Below, one piece after another: positions 16,523 to 23,398 of a stretch of DNA of 44,870 nt. Source of the DNA: Deinococcales bacterium (GTDB lineage Bacteria; Deinococcota; Deinococci; Deinococcales; JAAFIG01); contig JANYHH010000047.1 of assembly GCA_025359505.1 (NCBI GenBank), positions 1 to 44,870 on the forward strand, written 5' to 3'. Position 1 is the first letter of the stretch; the number at the start of each line of letters is the position of its first letter. Made by a program: the position numbers and the translations under genes. The notes under the pieces were generated by a model. That model was not told the DNA's origin and made no database searches. It worked only from the letters and a program-made list of their open reading frames with translations.

Positions 16523-17382
16523 GATTCGCTTTTATCCGCGATCATAGCGCTTTGTTCGAGGTCGCTATTATGCTGCGCGTTCTTAGAGTCAGCAAAAGCG
16601 GCTTCTACGCGTGGCTGAAACGTTTAGTGTCGCCTCGAGCCACGCTGAATGCGGTGCTGCTCGAGGAAATCAAAAGCGTTCACAGCGCCTCCCGAGGGTC
16701 GTATGGCAGTCCAAGGGTCACGGCTGCCTTGCGACGCTCCGGATCTCGAGTCTCCAAGCATCGCGTGGCAAGGTTAATGCGAACCGCTGAGCTGTGCGGT
16801 AAATCGCATCGCAAGTCACGTGTGTCCACCACGGACAGTAAGCACAGCGAGCCACGAAGTGTGAACCTGCTCGAGCGTGACTTCACAGCCAGTGAACCTG
16901 ATCAGAAGTGGCTTTCAGACATCACATATCTATCCACTTCAGAAGGCTGGTTATATCTCGCAGTCGTGCTGGACGTATTCTCGAGACGGGTTGTCGGCTG
17001 GGCGTTCTCCTCGAGTTTGGAGAGCAGCCTCGTGGTGAGTGCGTTTGATATGGCGTGCCAGTTGCGTAAACCCAGTGAGGGCTTGGTGTTTCACAGCGAT
17101 CAAGGCATGCAATATGCGAGCCTCGAGTTCAGGCAAACACTTGCGAGGCTCGAGGTGGTGCAAAGCATGTCCAGAAAGGGGGATTGCTGGGACAACTCGC
17201 CTTGTGAAAGCTTTTTCTCGACACTGAAACTCGAGCTTGACCTGCGTAAATCACGCGGAGCGAAACTCGAGACGCAAGCAATGGTTTTTGAGTGGATGGA
17301 GGTGTTCTATAATCGGCAACGGTTACACTCGAGCTTAGACTTTTTGAGTCCAGCCGAGTTCGAGCAGAGCCGAGCGGCTTGA
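16519..17382 (+). CDS. IS3-family transposase OrfB (DDE catalytic subunit)
   Basis: This 287-residue protein begins with an HTH_21-like region (HSASRGSYGSPRVTAALRRS) and carries the rve integrase core. The three acidic residues lie in LSDITYLST, FHSDQGMQY and NSPCESFFSTLK (DDE, with the usual Lys after the Glu). It starts at a GTG that overlaps the OrfA stop and lies in the -1 frame relative to OrfA, so a fused OrfAB by ribosomal frameshifting is possible. No inactivating change is visible. Confidence 0.93.
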   Translation: MRFAFIRDHSALFEVAIMLRVLRVSKSGFYAWLKRLVSPRATLNAVLLEEIKSVHSASRGSYGSPRVTAALRRSGSRVSKHRVARLMRTAELCGKSHRKSRVSTTDSKHSEPRSVNLLERDFTASEPDQKWLSDITYLSTSEGWLYLAVVLDVFSRRVVGWAFSSSLESSLVVSAFDMACQLRKPSEGLVFHSDQGMQYASLEFRQTLARLEVVQSMSRKGDCWDNSPCESFFSTLKLELDLRKSRGAKLETQAMVFEWMEVFYNRQRLHSSLDFLSPAEFEQSRAA

Positions 17383-17543
17383 GAGGACTCGAGTCCACAA
17401 AACAGGGGCAACCCCATGGCGTGCCTTTGCAGCGATACGTGTAATCACCAGGCATAGTGTTCACCAGTGGCAAACTCCGACCTTGCCAGCAATAGATTCA
17501 CGTCCACGCACCACAAGCGGCTCACAGCGCTTGCTCTTCTCGC

Positions 17544-17569
17544 ACCTTGCCATCACACCTTGCCATCAC
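17544..17569. repeat. 13-bp tandem duplication at the end of a small gene
   Basis: ACCTTGCCATCAC occurs twice without a gap (17544-17556, 17557-17569). The stop codon of the minus-strand gene that ends at 17553 lies in it. The rest of 17417-17543, between the insertion sequence and this gene, shows no coding evidence. Confidence 0.85.
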
Positions 17570-17816
17570 TCGAGAAGGCGGTGTGCCACGTCCCGCGCTG
17601 CATCTCTGGGAGTTCATCGCGCACGATGCTCAGCACTGTTTCAACGTCGGGCCATGAATCGGTTTGCTGATCGACTTTGAACTCGAGATTCCAAGCGCCG
17701 TCCCCATCGATTCGCACTTCGCACGCGACGCGGTGACGGGCGTACAGCAGGGCTTGCACCTCGAGCGTGTCGCCGTAAGCAAAGCTACTGAAGACCGTGT
17801 TGGCACTTGTGGTCAT
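17553..17816 (-). CDS. Hypothetical element protein, 87 aa
   Basis: This is the last gene of the leftward operon. The ATG at 17816 overlaps the previous stop as ATGA. The product is acidic and beta-rich (YGDTLEVQALLYARHRVACEV) with no membrane segment. I do not recognise it. The tight overlap and GC-rich codon use support a real gene. Confidence 0.7.
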   Translation of the reverse strand: MTTSANTVFSSFAYGDTLEVQALLYARHRVACEVRIDGDGAWNLEFKVDQQTDSWPDVETVLSIVRDELPEMQRGTWHTAFSSDGKV

Positions 17817-18064
17817 GTCCCCATCCCCTCGAGCAACGCCCGAACCTCGAGTTCGTGCGCTTCTCTGCCATCGGGCCAGAATAAAAGGTGAGCCGCTTGG
17901 ATCGCCTCGAGTTCAGTGCAGCCCATCGAGGTTGAGATGATCTGCGGGGGCTTCGTCTCCAAGACGACAGCGCACTCCCAGCGGCTCGAGCTTTGCTGCG
18001 TTGTGATGACGGTGAAGCCCATGTCCTCAATATCGTTTACCAGATCGGCTTTGACTTGGCTCAT
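17813..18064 (-). CDS. Hypothetical element protein, 83 aa
   Basis: The ATG at 18064 overlaps the stop of the upstream gene (ATGA), so I prefer it to a more upstream ATG at 18109. The 83 residues look like a small alpha-beta protein (DLVNDIEDMGFTVITTQQSS, WECAVVLETKPPQIISTSMG). It is unrecognised and sits in the operon between two other small genes. Confidence 0.7.
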   Translation of the reverse strand: MSQVKADLVNDIEDMGFTVITTQQSSSRWECAVVLETKPPQIISTSMGCTELEAIQAAHLLFWPDGREAHELEVRALLEGMGT

Positions 18065-18597
18065 GCGCTGATCGCCTTTCGCGTGATGACCTGCCATGCC
18101 CGTAGACAATTGCGTAGCTCGAGGAGTGCGTGCGTCTGATCGCCGGTCAGGTACTGCGCTGCGAATGCCAGCACGTAGCGCTCGAGGTCGTAAGTGATGC
18201 CACCCTCGAGACTCACCGCACCTTTGGGGAGTGTGCCAGCGCCAGCAGCCCGCACGAGGGTGCGTAGCTCGAGCGGTAAAGGCTCGAGTGCGGCGCTGGT
18301 CGGTGCTGTTGGTCTGGTCGGGATCGGTGCGGGTCGTGGCTGATCGGGCGTGACTACTACCCGTGACGAAATAGACGAATTACACGAAAGAACTGTGTCA
18401 GACGGTACGGGCGTGCTTTGCGGGTTTACGAAAGAACGATTGCCGCTGATCGGCTCGAGCATCGCTGACCCTTCTTTCGTAACCGCGTTCAATTGCGCGA
18501 CTTCGTGCCTAACGGTTCTTTCGTCAATTTCGTGTAATTCGTTCTGGGTGGTAGCAACGGGCATTAGTTGTTTGAATCGCTCGAGTAGATTAGCCAC
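18061..18597 (-). CDS. Hypothetical element protein containing an iteron-like cluster in its coding DNA
   Basis: This 178-residue protein starts at a GTG that overlaps the primase-helicase stop by 8 bp. Its first 60 residues are polar, its middle is a Pro/Thr-rich linker (TPDQPRPAPIPTRPTAPTS), and its last 80 residues form a folded helical part (LPLELRTLVRAAGAGTLPKG, ERYVLAFAAQYLTGDQTHAL). I do not recognise it. Its place beside a primase gene, and the repeated sites in its 5' half, suggest a role in replication of the element, perhaps as an origin-binding or helicase-loading protein. That is an inference from position only. Confidence 0.65.
   Translation of the reverse strand: MANLLERFKQLMPVATTQNELHEIDERTVRHEVAQLNAVTKEGSAMLEPISGNRSFVNPQSTPVPSDTVLSCNSSISSRVVVTPDQPRPAPIPTRPTAPTSAALEPLPLELRTLVRAAGAGTLPKGAVSLEGGITYDLERYVLAFAAQYLTGDQTHALLELRNCLRAWQVITRKAISA
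18375..18542. repeat. Iteron-like repeats and nested inverted repeats (candidate replication origin)
   Basis: ACGAAAGAAC occurs at 18384-18393 and 18428-18437, and inverted as TTCTTTCGT at 18472-18480 and GTTCTTTCGT at 18515-18524. An outer 15-bp perfect inverted repeat pairs 18375-18389 with 18528-18542. An inner 11-bp one pairs 18426-18436 with 18472-18482. All are centred near 18455. The cluster lies within a coding region next to the primase gene. Confidence 0.7.
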
Positions 18598-20902
18598 GCT
18601 GCACCGCCACTAGCTCGAGGTATTGTGGCGCTCGCCCGCCGTTTTTGCGCTCGCCCTTGACCGTGCGAACCTTGCCATCACGCAACAGCAATTGCACAGC
18701 GCGGTCAATCGCGCCAGCGGATTGATTCTTCTTGAAAATCTCCGAGACCTGCGTTCTCGTCAGTCGCTTACTGATTCTCAACTGCTCGAGGATCGCATCA
18801 GCAATCACATCGCCCGTGCGCCGCCCAAAGATGCCCGCCACAGAATCGGCGCAGTATTGCCACGCCGCCATGCTCGCCTGCAAATGCTCCGGGCGCACCT
18901 CGAGCGATTTGTCCAACACCGCGTACAGCCCTGCGAGACGCATCACGTAACTTTCAGCGCGGCTCGTGACCGCGCCCGTCAGACCGCTCGAGCCTTCGCT
19001 GAGTTCGCCGTAAATCGCTGCCCACAATGGACGGGTGTCAGTGTGCCACGTCAGCACGCCGTCTGTCTGCGCGACCCATTGCAGCGCGTCGCGCAGACGC
19101 TCACCCAAGCGACCCATCGCCAATGCATCGGGGTTGCCACCGAACGGTAATTCGCGCACGCGCCGCGTTCCGACCCATAAAAAGCGGTTCGCAAAGCCGT
19201 TTGCGGTCTCCGTATCCTCGAGATAACGCAGTAATTCATCTCGCGTGCAATGCCCGACGATGCCGACGTGAGCGCCCGTCGCGGTCGTGCGAACTTTGGT
19301 CAGCACGTTCAGCGCATCGTTCGCGCCGATTTCCCACGCTTGACGAATCACCGCTGACAACGTGCTGCCCTCGCGCTGCATGACTTTCAACGTGCGCCCG
19401 AACTCGCTTTCAAGGACGATTAAGCGCTTGTCTTTCACACCTTCGTCTATCGTCGTTTCCTCGGGTGTGTCGCCTTTGCCTTTAACCATCTTTGTGACAG
19501 GATCGCGCACAGCGGCGATTAAACCCTCACCGCTGCTTAGCCCGGTGGTCACATGATCTTTGTAAAAATCAGCACCTAGCGCGGTCTCGAGTACACCGCG
19601 AATCACGCCCCACGATGTGCCTTTGCGCCCTTTGCCGCTGACGCCGATGAGGACTAAAAATAATCTGAGGCTGTGCGGTACGCCGCCAATTTTCCATGCG
19701 ACGCCGTTGCCAAGCGCGATACCGACCGCGACGAAAAACGAAAATAGCAAGCTTGCCGGGTGCGCTTCGGTCTGCGGTGCAATCAGTCGCACGACATCAC
19801 CCGCCAGTCCGTAGAGCGCGGCGTCGTCAAGCTCTGCGGGTGCTTCGCTGTCCAACACTGTGAATTCATCGGGCAAGCTCGCATCATCGGTCAGTGCATC
19901 CTCGAGCGTGACCGTTACTGCGCTGCTGATCGCCTCATTGATCCAAGTCTCGAGCGCGTCGTGCGTGAGGTCGCAAAAATCTCGCTCACCCTCGAGCGGT
20001 CGCAACACTCGAGCAACGGTCGCGCCCGCCTGCAATGCCGTGTGTGACCACGCTCGAGCCGCCTTGACGCCCGGCGCGTCACCATCGGCGTAAACGAACA
20101 CCTCACGCTCCGCGACGCGGCTCAGGTCTGGGTGGTTGCTTACGCCCGCGACGCCTTGCACTGCGAAGGTTAAACCGATGTTCTCGAGCGCCATCCTTGC
20201 CCGCGCTGCGTTTAGCTCACCCTCGATTATCAGCACCGCGCCGCCGTTGTCCACTTGCTGATCTGGGAGCGCACTTTGACCACTGGCGAGGTACGTGTAG
20301 CGCGGCGCATCCCCGAGCGGATCGGGATTGCGAACTTTGTAATTCATGATCGCCCCTTCGTGATTGCGAATCGGGATCACCACTGCGCTCGCCTTTGCGT
20401 TCCCTTTGCTGCCTTTCAACTGCCAGTAGTCCGTCAGTGGCAACCCGCGCCGCTCGAGGTCACGCGCTGCGCTCGAGTTCGCTTTGATCGGCTCGAGGTT
20501 GCGTTGAATCGCGCCGAGCTGCTGGTCTGAGAGCGGCGCGTAGACTTTCGCGGGTGTCGGTGCTGGTGTTCCTCGAGCGGCGCTGACAGCCCGCACGGGC
20601 AATACCGCATCGTCGCTCAGTCCAGCGCGGCGTTTCAATTCGTCGGCCGCCTGCGCTGGGCTGTAATCCAGCACCTCGGTAAAGAACTGATAAGCGTTTC
20701 CGCCTTGCCCGGTGGCGAGGTCATTCCACAGCCAGCGGCCGCCGATGTTGGATAGGCTGACACTGGCTGTCTTATCTCCGCGCCAGACGCCTTTCACGCC
20801 GCCCGGATGCCCTGCTCGAGCGCCGCTCGAGGGGTACAGGTCAGCAATCAACGCGGGCAGGTCTAGCGCTTCGATCGCACGGTCTAGCGTGTCGCGTGAC
20901 AT
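18590..20902 (-). CDS. Primase-helicase-like protein (Toprim plus DUF3987-type ATPase)
   Basis: This 770-residue protein has a primase-like N-terminus without zinc-binding cysteines (VWRGDKTASVSLSNIGGRWL, DLATGQGGNAYQFF). A Toprim domain follows at about 220-300, with Glu226 in IIEGELNA and the DxD pair in VYADGDAPGVKAA (Asp272, Asp274). The C-terminal two thirds match the DUF3987-type helicase/ATPase region: P-loop-like GVSGKGRKGTS at 419-429, LESEFGRTLKVMQREGSTLS, and GHCTRDELLRYLEDTETANG. Such proteins start replication of phages, satellites and integrative elements. Its ATG overlaps the previous stop (TGATG). Confidence 0.88.
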   Translation of the reverse strand: MSRDTLDRAIEALDLPALIADLYPSSGARAGHPGGVKGVWRGDKTASVSLSNIGGRWLWNDLATGQGGNAYQFFTEVLDYSPAQAADELKRRAGLSDDAVLPVRAVSAARGTPAPTPAKVYAPLSDQQLGAIQRNLEPIKANSSAARDLERRGLPLTDYWQLKGSKGNAKASAVVIPIRNHEGAIMNYKVRNPDPLGDAPRYTYLASGQSALPDQQVDNGGAVLIIEGELNAARARMALENIGLTFAVQGVAGVSNHPDLSRVAEREVFVYADGDAPGVKAARAWSHTALQAGATVARVLRPLEGERDFCDLTHDALETWINEAISSAVTVTLEDALTDDASLPDEFTVLDSEAPAELDDAALYGLAGDVVRLIAPQTEAHPASLLFSFFVAVGIALGNGVAWKIGGVPHSLRLFLVLIGVSGKGRKGTSWGVIRGVLETALGADFYKDHVTTGLSSGEGLIAAVRDPVTKMVKGKGDTPEETTIDEGVKDKRLIVLESEFGRTLKVMQREGSTLSAVIRQAWEIGANDALNVLTKVRTTATGAHVGIVGHCTRDELLRYLEDTETANGFANRFLWVGTRRVRELPFGGNPDALAMGRLGERLRDALQWVAQTDGVLTWHTDTRPLWAAIYGELSEGSSGLTGAVTSRAESYVMRLAGLYAVLDKSLEVRPEHLQASMAAWQYCADSVAGIFGRRTGDVIADAILEQLRISKRLTRTQVSEIFKKNQSAGAIDRAVQLLLRDGKVRTVKGERKNGGRAPQYLELVAVQRG

Positions 20903-21090
20903 CAGCCCTCACCGCGTTTCTTGCCCGGCTTTGAAATCGCGTCGAAACCGAGCGGCTGGTCAGTGCCGGTCTCGAGCGTCGCGCTTTGCAGGTCATCCCA
21001 GCGAATCGGCGCGGCACTGCTGATCGGCGTCAAGTCTCGAGCGCGTGGTTTGCTGGTTGCGTCTCGAGCAGTCGGTTTGCGCTGTGGCAT
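20902..21090 (-). CDS. Small basic element protein, 62 aa
   Basis: This short protein is rich in Arg, Lys, Pro and Ser (MPQRKPTARDATSKPRARDL), with an acidic middle, and is probably disordered. ATG at 21090 and the upstream stop overlap as TGATG. It is unrecognised and is kept as a gene because both ends overlap neighbours in the same way as the rest of the operon. Confidence 0.6.
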   Translation of the reverse strand: MPQRKPTARDATSKPRARDLTPISSAAPIRWDDLQSATLETGTDQPLGFDAISKPGKKRGEG

Positions 21091-21314
21091 CACGCACCAC
21101 CGCCTAACCGCATCTCGAGCATTTCAGGGTACTCAGATTCGAGGATTTCACGCCTGCACAGGTAATCAGCGATTGCGCTTGTTTCGTCACTGGTCAGTGT
21201 GCCGCAAAATCCGCAGTGGTAATTCTGCTCGTTTCGCTGTGAAACTAACCACGGGAAATTACAGCGCGGGCAGTCAACCTCGATCATTTCAAGAGTAGGT
21301 GTAGGACGGAGCAT
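21090..21314 (-). CDS. Zinc-ribbon protein of the element, 74 aa
   Basis: The product has two CxxC knuckles, CPRC near residue 15 and CGFC near residue 34, spaced as in zinc ribbons. A helical tail follows (SAIADYLCRREILESEYPEM). It may bind DNA or a protein partner in replication or transcription. The ATG at 21314 overlaps the preceding stop as TGATG; the frame extends further upstream, but that part reads through two other genes. Confidence 0.75.
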   Translation of the reverse strand: MLRPTPTLEMIEVDCPRCNFPWLVSQRNEQNYHCGFCGTLTSDETSAIADYLCRREILESEYPEMLEMRLGGGA

Positions 21315-21508
21315 CACACACCACCGCCCCTCGAGCGCCAGACGATCACAGCGGCGCACAGCATCTCGAGCGGTCGCAGTGCCAGCAAGGTTAGCGCGTA
21401 GCTTCCCAGTACCGTCAGCAATACCGCGCACGGGATCGCGGTCAGTGCTGCGTGTAGAATGCTCGTTAGATCGCTCGAGGGCCACGCATTTGCAGTGCGT
21501 GGCTTCAT
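21314..21508 (-). CDS. Small membrane protein of the element, 64 aa
   Basis: After a short polar N-terminus there are about 40 mostly hydrophobic residues (LTSILHAALTAIPCAVLLTV, YALTLLALRPLEMLCAAVIV), enough for two membrane helices, and then a basic tail (WRSRGGGV). The ATG overlaps the excisionase stop as ATGA. The family is unknown. Small membrane proteins in such elements can act as holin-like or exclusion proteins, but nothing here decides this. Confidence 0.6.
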   Translation of the reverse strand: MKPRTANAWPSSDLTSILHAALTAIPCAVLLTVLGSYALTLLALRPLEMLCAAVIVWRSRGGGV

Positions 21509-21684
21509 TTTTGTTCCCCGTTAACGAAGCGTTCCAGCGCAGCGCGAGGGATGCGTGGCCGCATATGAGCACCAATGTTTGGTAGCGCTCCATCTCTGAC
21601 AAGTTGCCTCACGCGGTCGCGCCCGAGTCCTGTCAAAGCTGCTGCTTCAAGGACGTTGACTGTTAACTTCTGGCTGTCTGGCAT
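21505..21684 (-). CDS. Excisionase-like helix-turn-helix protein, 59 aa
   Basis: This short frame encodes a MerR/excisionase-type winged helix: KLTVNVLEAAALTGLGRDRV, RQLVRDGALPNIGAHM, RPRIPRAALERFVNGEQK. The pattern of a recognition helix, a small wing and a closing helix at this length is typical of Xis/AlpA-like directionality factors. It is the first gene of the leftward operon that ends at 17553, so it probably controls excision and/or activates the operon. I see no strong ribosome site other than GGAG a few bases upstream on the coding strand. Confidence 0.78.
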   Translation of the reverse strand: MPDSQKLTVNVLEAAALTGLGRDRVRQLVRDGALPNIGAHMRPRIPRAALERFVNGEQK

Positions 21685-21767
21685 TGTTCACTCCTCAACA
21701 CCCCGTTGAGTGCTTCTCAACTGCTTTGGGCGCTATGGGTGAAGCATCGTTCGTTTCCGTCTGAAAT

Positions 21768-21798
21768 CATAACCGAAATAAGTTATATTTGGGTTATG
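21768..21798 (+). promoter_or_regulatory. Dyad over the start of the zinc-finger cargo gene (possible operator)
   Basis: CATAACC (21768-21774) and GGTTATG (21792-21798) are perfect inverted copies flanking an AT-rich core that contains TTATAT. The right arm includes the ATG at 21796. A repressor bound here would block transcription and initiation. The divergent leftward operon begins about 110 bp away. Confidence 0.4.
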
Positions 21799-22662
21799 GC
21801 CAAGACCACGACGCAAGTAATTCGGGCAGATGGGCAAAGGGGAACTTACGAATGGCTCGAGCGTCCACACCGTGAATCAGGTCAAAATGACCTTTTTTTA
21901 GTAAATCGAGGTTCCCCAGATAATCAATTCAGCACGTATGACGCCCTCAAAAAGCCAGAACTGTTTTTGGAATTTGCAATGCTCGAGTCCTCGCCATCGG
22001 CTATCCTTGCTTTTGCGAGCGCTTACGGTTCTCTGGGACTTTTAGAAACTTTTGATAGTGACTCAACGGAACCCATCGGTATGCTGCGATGGGATTACAG
22101 CGATTCTTTAAGTGGATGGGTTAGAGAAATCGACCTGATGCACGACTACGTGCAGCTTTGGAAAGCAATTGATAAACCGGGTATTCACGAGGGCGATTCT
22201 GCATTCCTCGAGCAACGTGTCAAATACTCTGGTAACTCTAATATTTTTGTCTACACCGGGATTCGTGCAAGGCGACAAATCTATTTGCAGCAACCCGATT
22301 TAGAATATTCGGTACTTGAGGCAGAAGAGCGAGCGCGTTTTTGTTTGGCTGACGCGATTACCCAGAACCTCTCAAGGCCGCAAGATCGGTGGCACAGCCT
22401 TACTCCCCAAGTCGAGGACAGCGGGCACGGATTTACCCTAAATTTTGTCTCGAATAGCTTTCTGACTGTTTTGTGGATTCAGTTTGCTCAGGCGGTTGCT
22501 GGAAACACCAAAGTCAATGTATGTGAGGAATGCGGAAATTTGTTTGCGGTTGGCGGTAGGCAAGGGCACACAGACCGCCGTTTTTGCGGTAACAACTGTA
22601 AACAGCGCTCTTTTCAAAAAAAGAAACGGGAAGCCCGAAAATTAGAAAACCCGTCTGCTTAA
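21796..22662 (+). CDS. Element cargo protein with C-terminal zinc finger, 288 aa
   Basis: This is the only long gene in the right half of the element that reads rightward. The C-terminus has a four-cysteine finger (CEECGNLFAVGGR then RRFCGNNCKQRSFQKKKREA) like those in CGNR-type and several phage-encoded proteins. The first 230 residues are mixed alpha-beta without a recognised domain (TTTQVIRADGQRGTYEWLER near the N-terminus). Base composition is more AT-rich than the neighbours, with only three CTCGAG. The ATG at 21796 is preferred to an ATG at 21706, whose extra segment is not conserved in style. A defence or accessory role is possible, but this is inference. Confidence 0.7.
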   Translation: MAKTTTQVIRADGQRGTYEWLERPHRESGQNDLFLVNRGSPDNQFSTYDALKKPELFLEFAMLESSPSAILAFASAYGSLGLLETFDSDSTEPIGMLRWDYSDSLSGWVREIDLMHDYVQLWKAIDKPGIHEGDSAFLEQRVKYSGNSNIFVYTGIRARRQIYLQQPDLEYSVLEAEERARFCLADAITQNLSRPQDRWHSLTPQVEDSGHGFTLNFVSNSFLTVLWIQFAQAVAGNTKVNVCEECGNLFAVGGRQGHTDRRFCGNNCKQRSFQKKKREARKLENPSA

Positions 22663-22675
22663 ACGTCTGCTATAG
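22653..22675. other. Right arm-type sites for the integrase (putative)
   Basis: GTCTGCTTAA (22653-22662, overlapping the stop of the cargo gene) and GTCTGCTATAG (22665-22675) repeat the motifs found beside attL at 13758-13797. Confidence 0.5.
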
Positions 22676-22789
22676 GATCAGTTTTAAGTAGTCTCGAGCC
22701 GTCGCGTTTAGTTTATCTATATGAGAAAGAAGCGTACTGTACGGGGCTTTCGTGACGAGTCAGTTTCTAGCAGTCCCCTCAATTGGCTT

Positions 22790-22834
22790 TTCGTAATCGG
22801 CAGGTCGTCAGTTCAAATCTGACCATCGGCTCCA
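22790..22834. other. attR core (partial tRNA-Thr, 3' half only)
   Basis: These 45 bp are identical to the tRNA-Thr 3' half at 13644-13688. The preceding bases (GGCTTT) do not restore a tRNA 5' half. The original host terminator follows. Confidence 0.92.
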
Positions 22835-22838
22835 GATT

Positions 22839-22866
22839 GCCCTCGTCCATGATGGGGGCTTTATTT
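22839..22866 (+). terminator. Original tRNA-Thr terminator displaced by the element
   Basis: GCCCTCGTC-CAT-GATGGGGGC forms a 9-bp stem (two G-T pairs) followed by TTTATTT. It differs from the terminator on the element side (13696-13718), as expected when an element brings its own tRNA 3' end. Confidence 0.7.
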
Positions 22867-22923
22867 CGCTCGAGCGACAAACACAGCTAACTTCGTAAAC
22901 ACAAGGCAACGAACCGCGCACGG

Positions 22924-22966
22924 GTTCAAACCTTGGGCGTGACAAACTGATGCCCAAGGTTTGAAC
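22924..22966. repeat. 15-bp perfect inverted repeat with 13-nt loop
   Basis: GTTCAAACCTTGGGC (22924-22938) and its exact inverted copy (22952-22966) flank 13 nt. It lies between the element boundary and the higBA-type promoter. It could be a strong hairpin or a protein-binding dyad. Nothing else of note lies in 22867-23030. Confidence 0.85.
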
Positions 22967-23030
22967 ATTTTCGAGCGGGGTTCGCTGAAACCAGAGGGTA
23001 GTTTGCGAAAAATTGGCATCAGCAAATCCA

Positions 23031-23059
23031 TTGACATGACTACGCGGCTAGCGTAGATT
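23031..23059 (+). promoter_or_regulatory. Promoter and embedded operator of the HigBA-type system
   Basis: TTGACA (23031-23036), a 17-bp spacer and TAGATT (23054-23059). The spacer and -10 contain the dyad CTACGC-N5-GCGTAG (23040-23045 and 23051-23056). Binding of the HTH antitoxin here would block RNA polymerase, giving the autoregulation typical of such systems. Confidence 0.7.
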
Positions 23060-23074
23060 TGGCAGGGGTTCAGC

Positions 23075-23398
23075 GTGGTTATCGAAGAATTCGCGGTGTT
23101 CAAAAAATTAATTGACCATCTGCTCACCGATGAAGAGCGCTTCAAGCTGTTTGACGCGCTGATCGAAAACCCGAAAGCTGGCGCACTCATTGCGGGCGGC
23201 GGTGGTCAACGAAAATTGCGTTGGAGTTCGGCGGCAAGCGGCAAGCGGGGTGGGTTGAGAGTCATTTACGCATGGTCGCAAGCTCGAGATCAGGTGCTGT
23301 GCATGTACGTCTATCCGAAATCTAAAAAAAGCGATTTGACCCATCAGCAAATCGTTTCGCTCTCCAAAGAGGTGAAAACGTGGCTACAAAAAAAGTAA
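23075..23398 (+). CDS. HigB-like toxin (RelE superfamily)
   Basis: This 107-residue protein matches HigB2-type toxins: LIDHLLTDEERFKLFDALIE, then KAGALIAGGGGQRKLRWSSA, GKRGGLRVIYAWSQARDQVL and a C-terminal helix KEVKTWLQKK. These toxins cut mRNA in a ribosome-dependent way. It starts at a GTG with AGGGG upstream and precedes the antitoxin gene, the toxin-first order typical of hig systems. The two genes overlap by 19 bp. Confidence 0.88.
   Translation: MVIEEFAVFKKLIDHLLTDEERFKLFDALIENPKAGALIAGGGGQRKLRWSSAASGKRGGLRVIYAWSQARDQVLCMYVYPKSKKSDLTHQQIVSLSKEVKTWLQKK

Larger units (their letters stand above)
16138..17416 (+). mobile_element. IS3-family insertion sequence, 1279 bp
   Basis: Imperfect terminal inverted repeats lie at 16138-16162 and 17392-17416 (17 of 25 positions match; both begin TGGG and share GTGGACT). 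Between them are two overlapping frames, OrfA and OrfB, with OrfB in the -1 frame, as in IS3 elements. I see no target-site duplication (flanks GAGG and TGGC), which suggests a later rearrangement or another transposition history. The element contains more than ten CTCGAG sites. Confidence 0.85.
13644..22834. mobile_element. Integrated element in tRNA-Thr, about 9.1 kb (satellite-like or integrative mobilisable element)
   Basis: The element is bounded by a 45-bp perfect direct repeat of the tRNA 3' half (13644-13688 and 22790-22834). The intact tRNA is on the integrase side, as expected for integration into a tRNA 3' end. It carries integrase, XRE repressor, excisionase-like protein, primase-helicase and many small overlapping genes. 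No capsid, terminase, portal, lysis, relaxase or conjugation genes are visible, so it would depend on a helper for transfer. An IS3-family element has inserted into it. CTCGAG density is as high as in the chromosome, which suggests long residence in CTCGAG-rich hosts. Confidence 0.88.

Noticed and set aside
22721-22822. 33-codon frame (MRKKRTVRGFRDESV...) running into attR
   Set aside because: It is very short, ends inside the tRNA-derived repeat and lacks a clear ribosome site; a chance frame is more likely.
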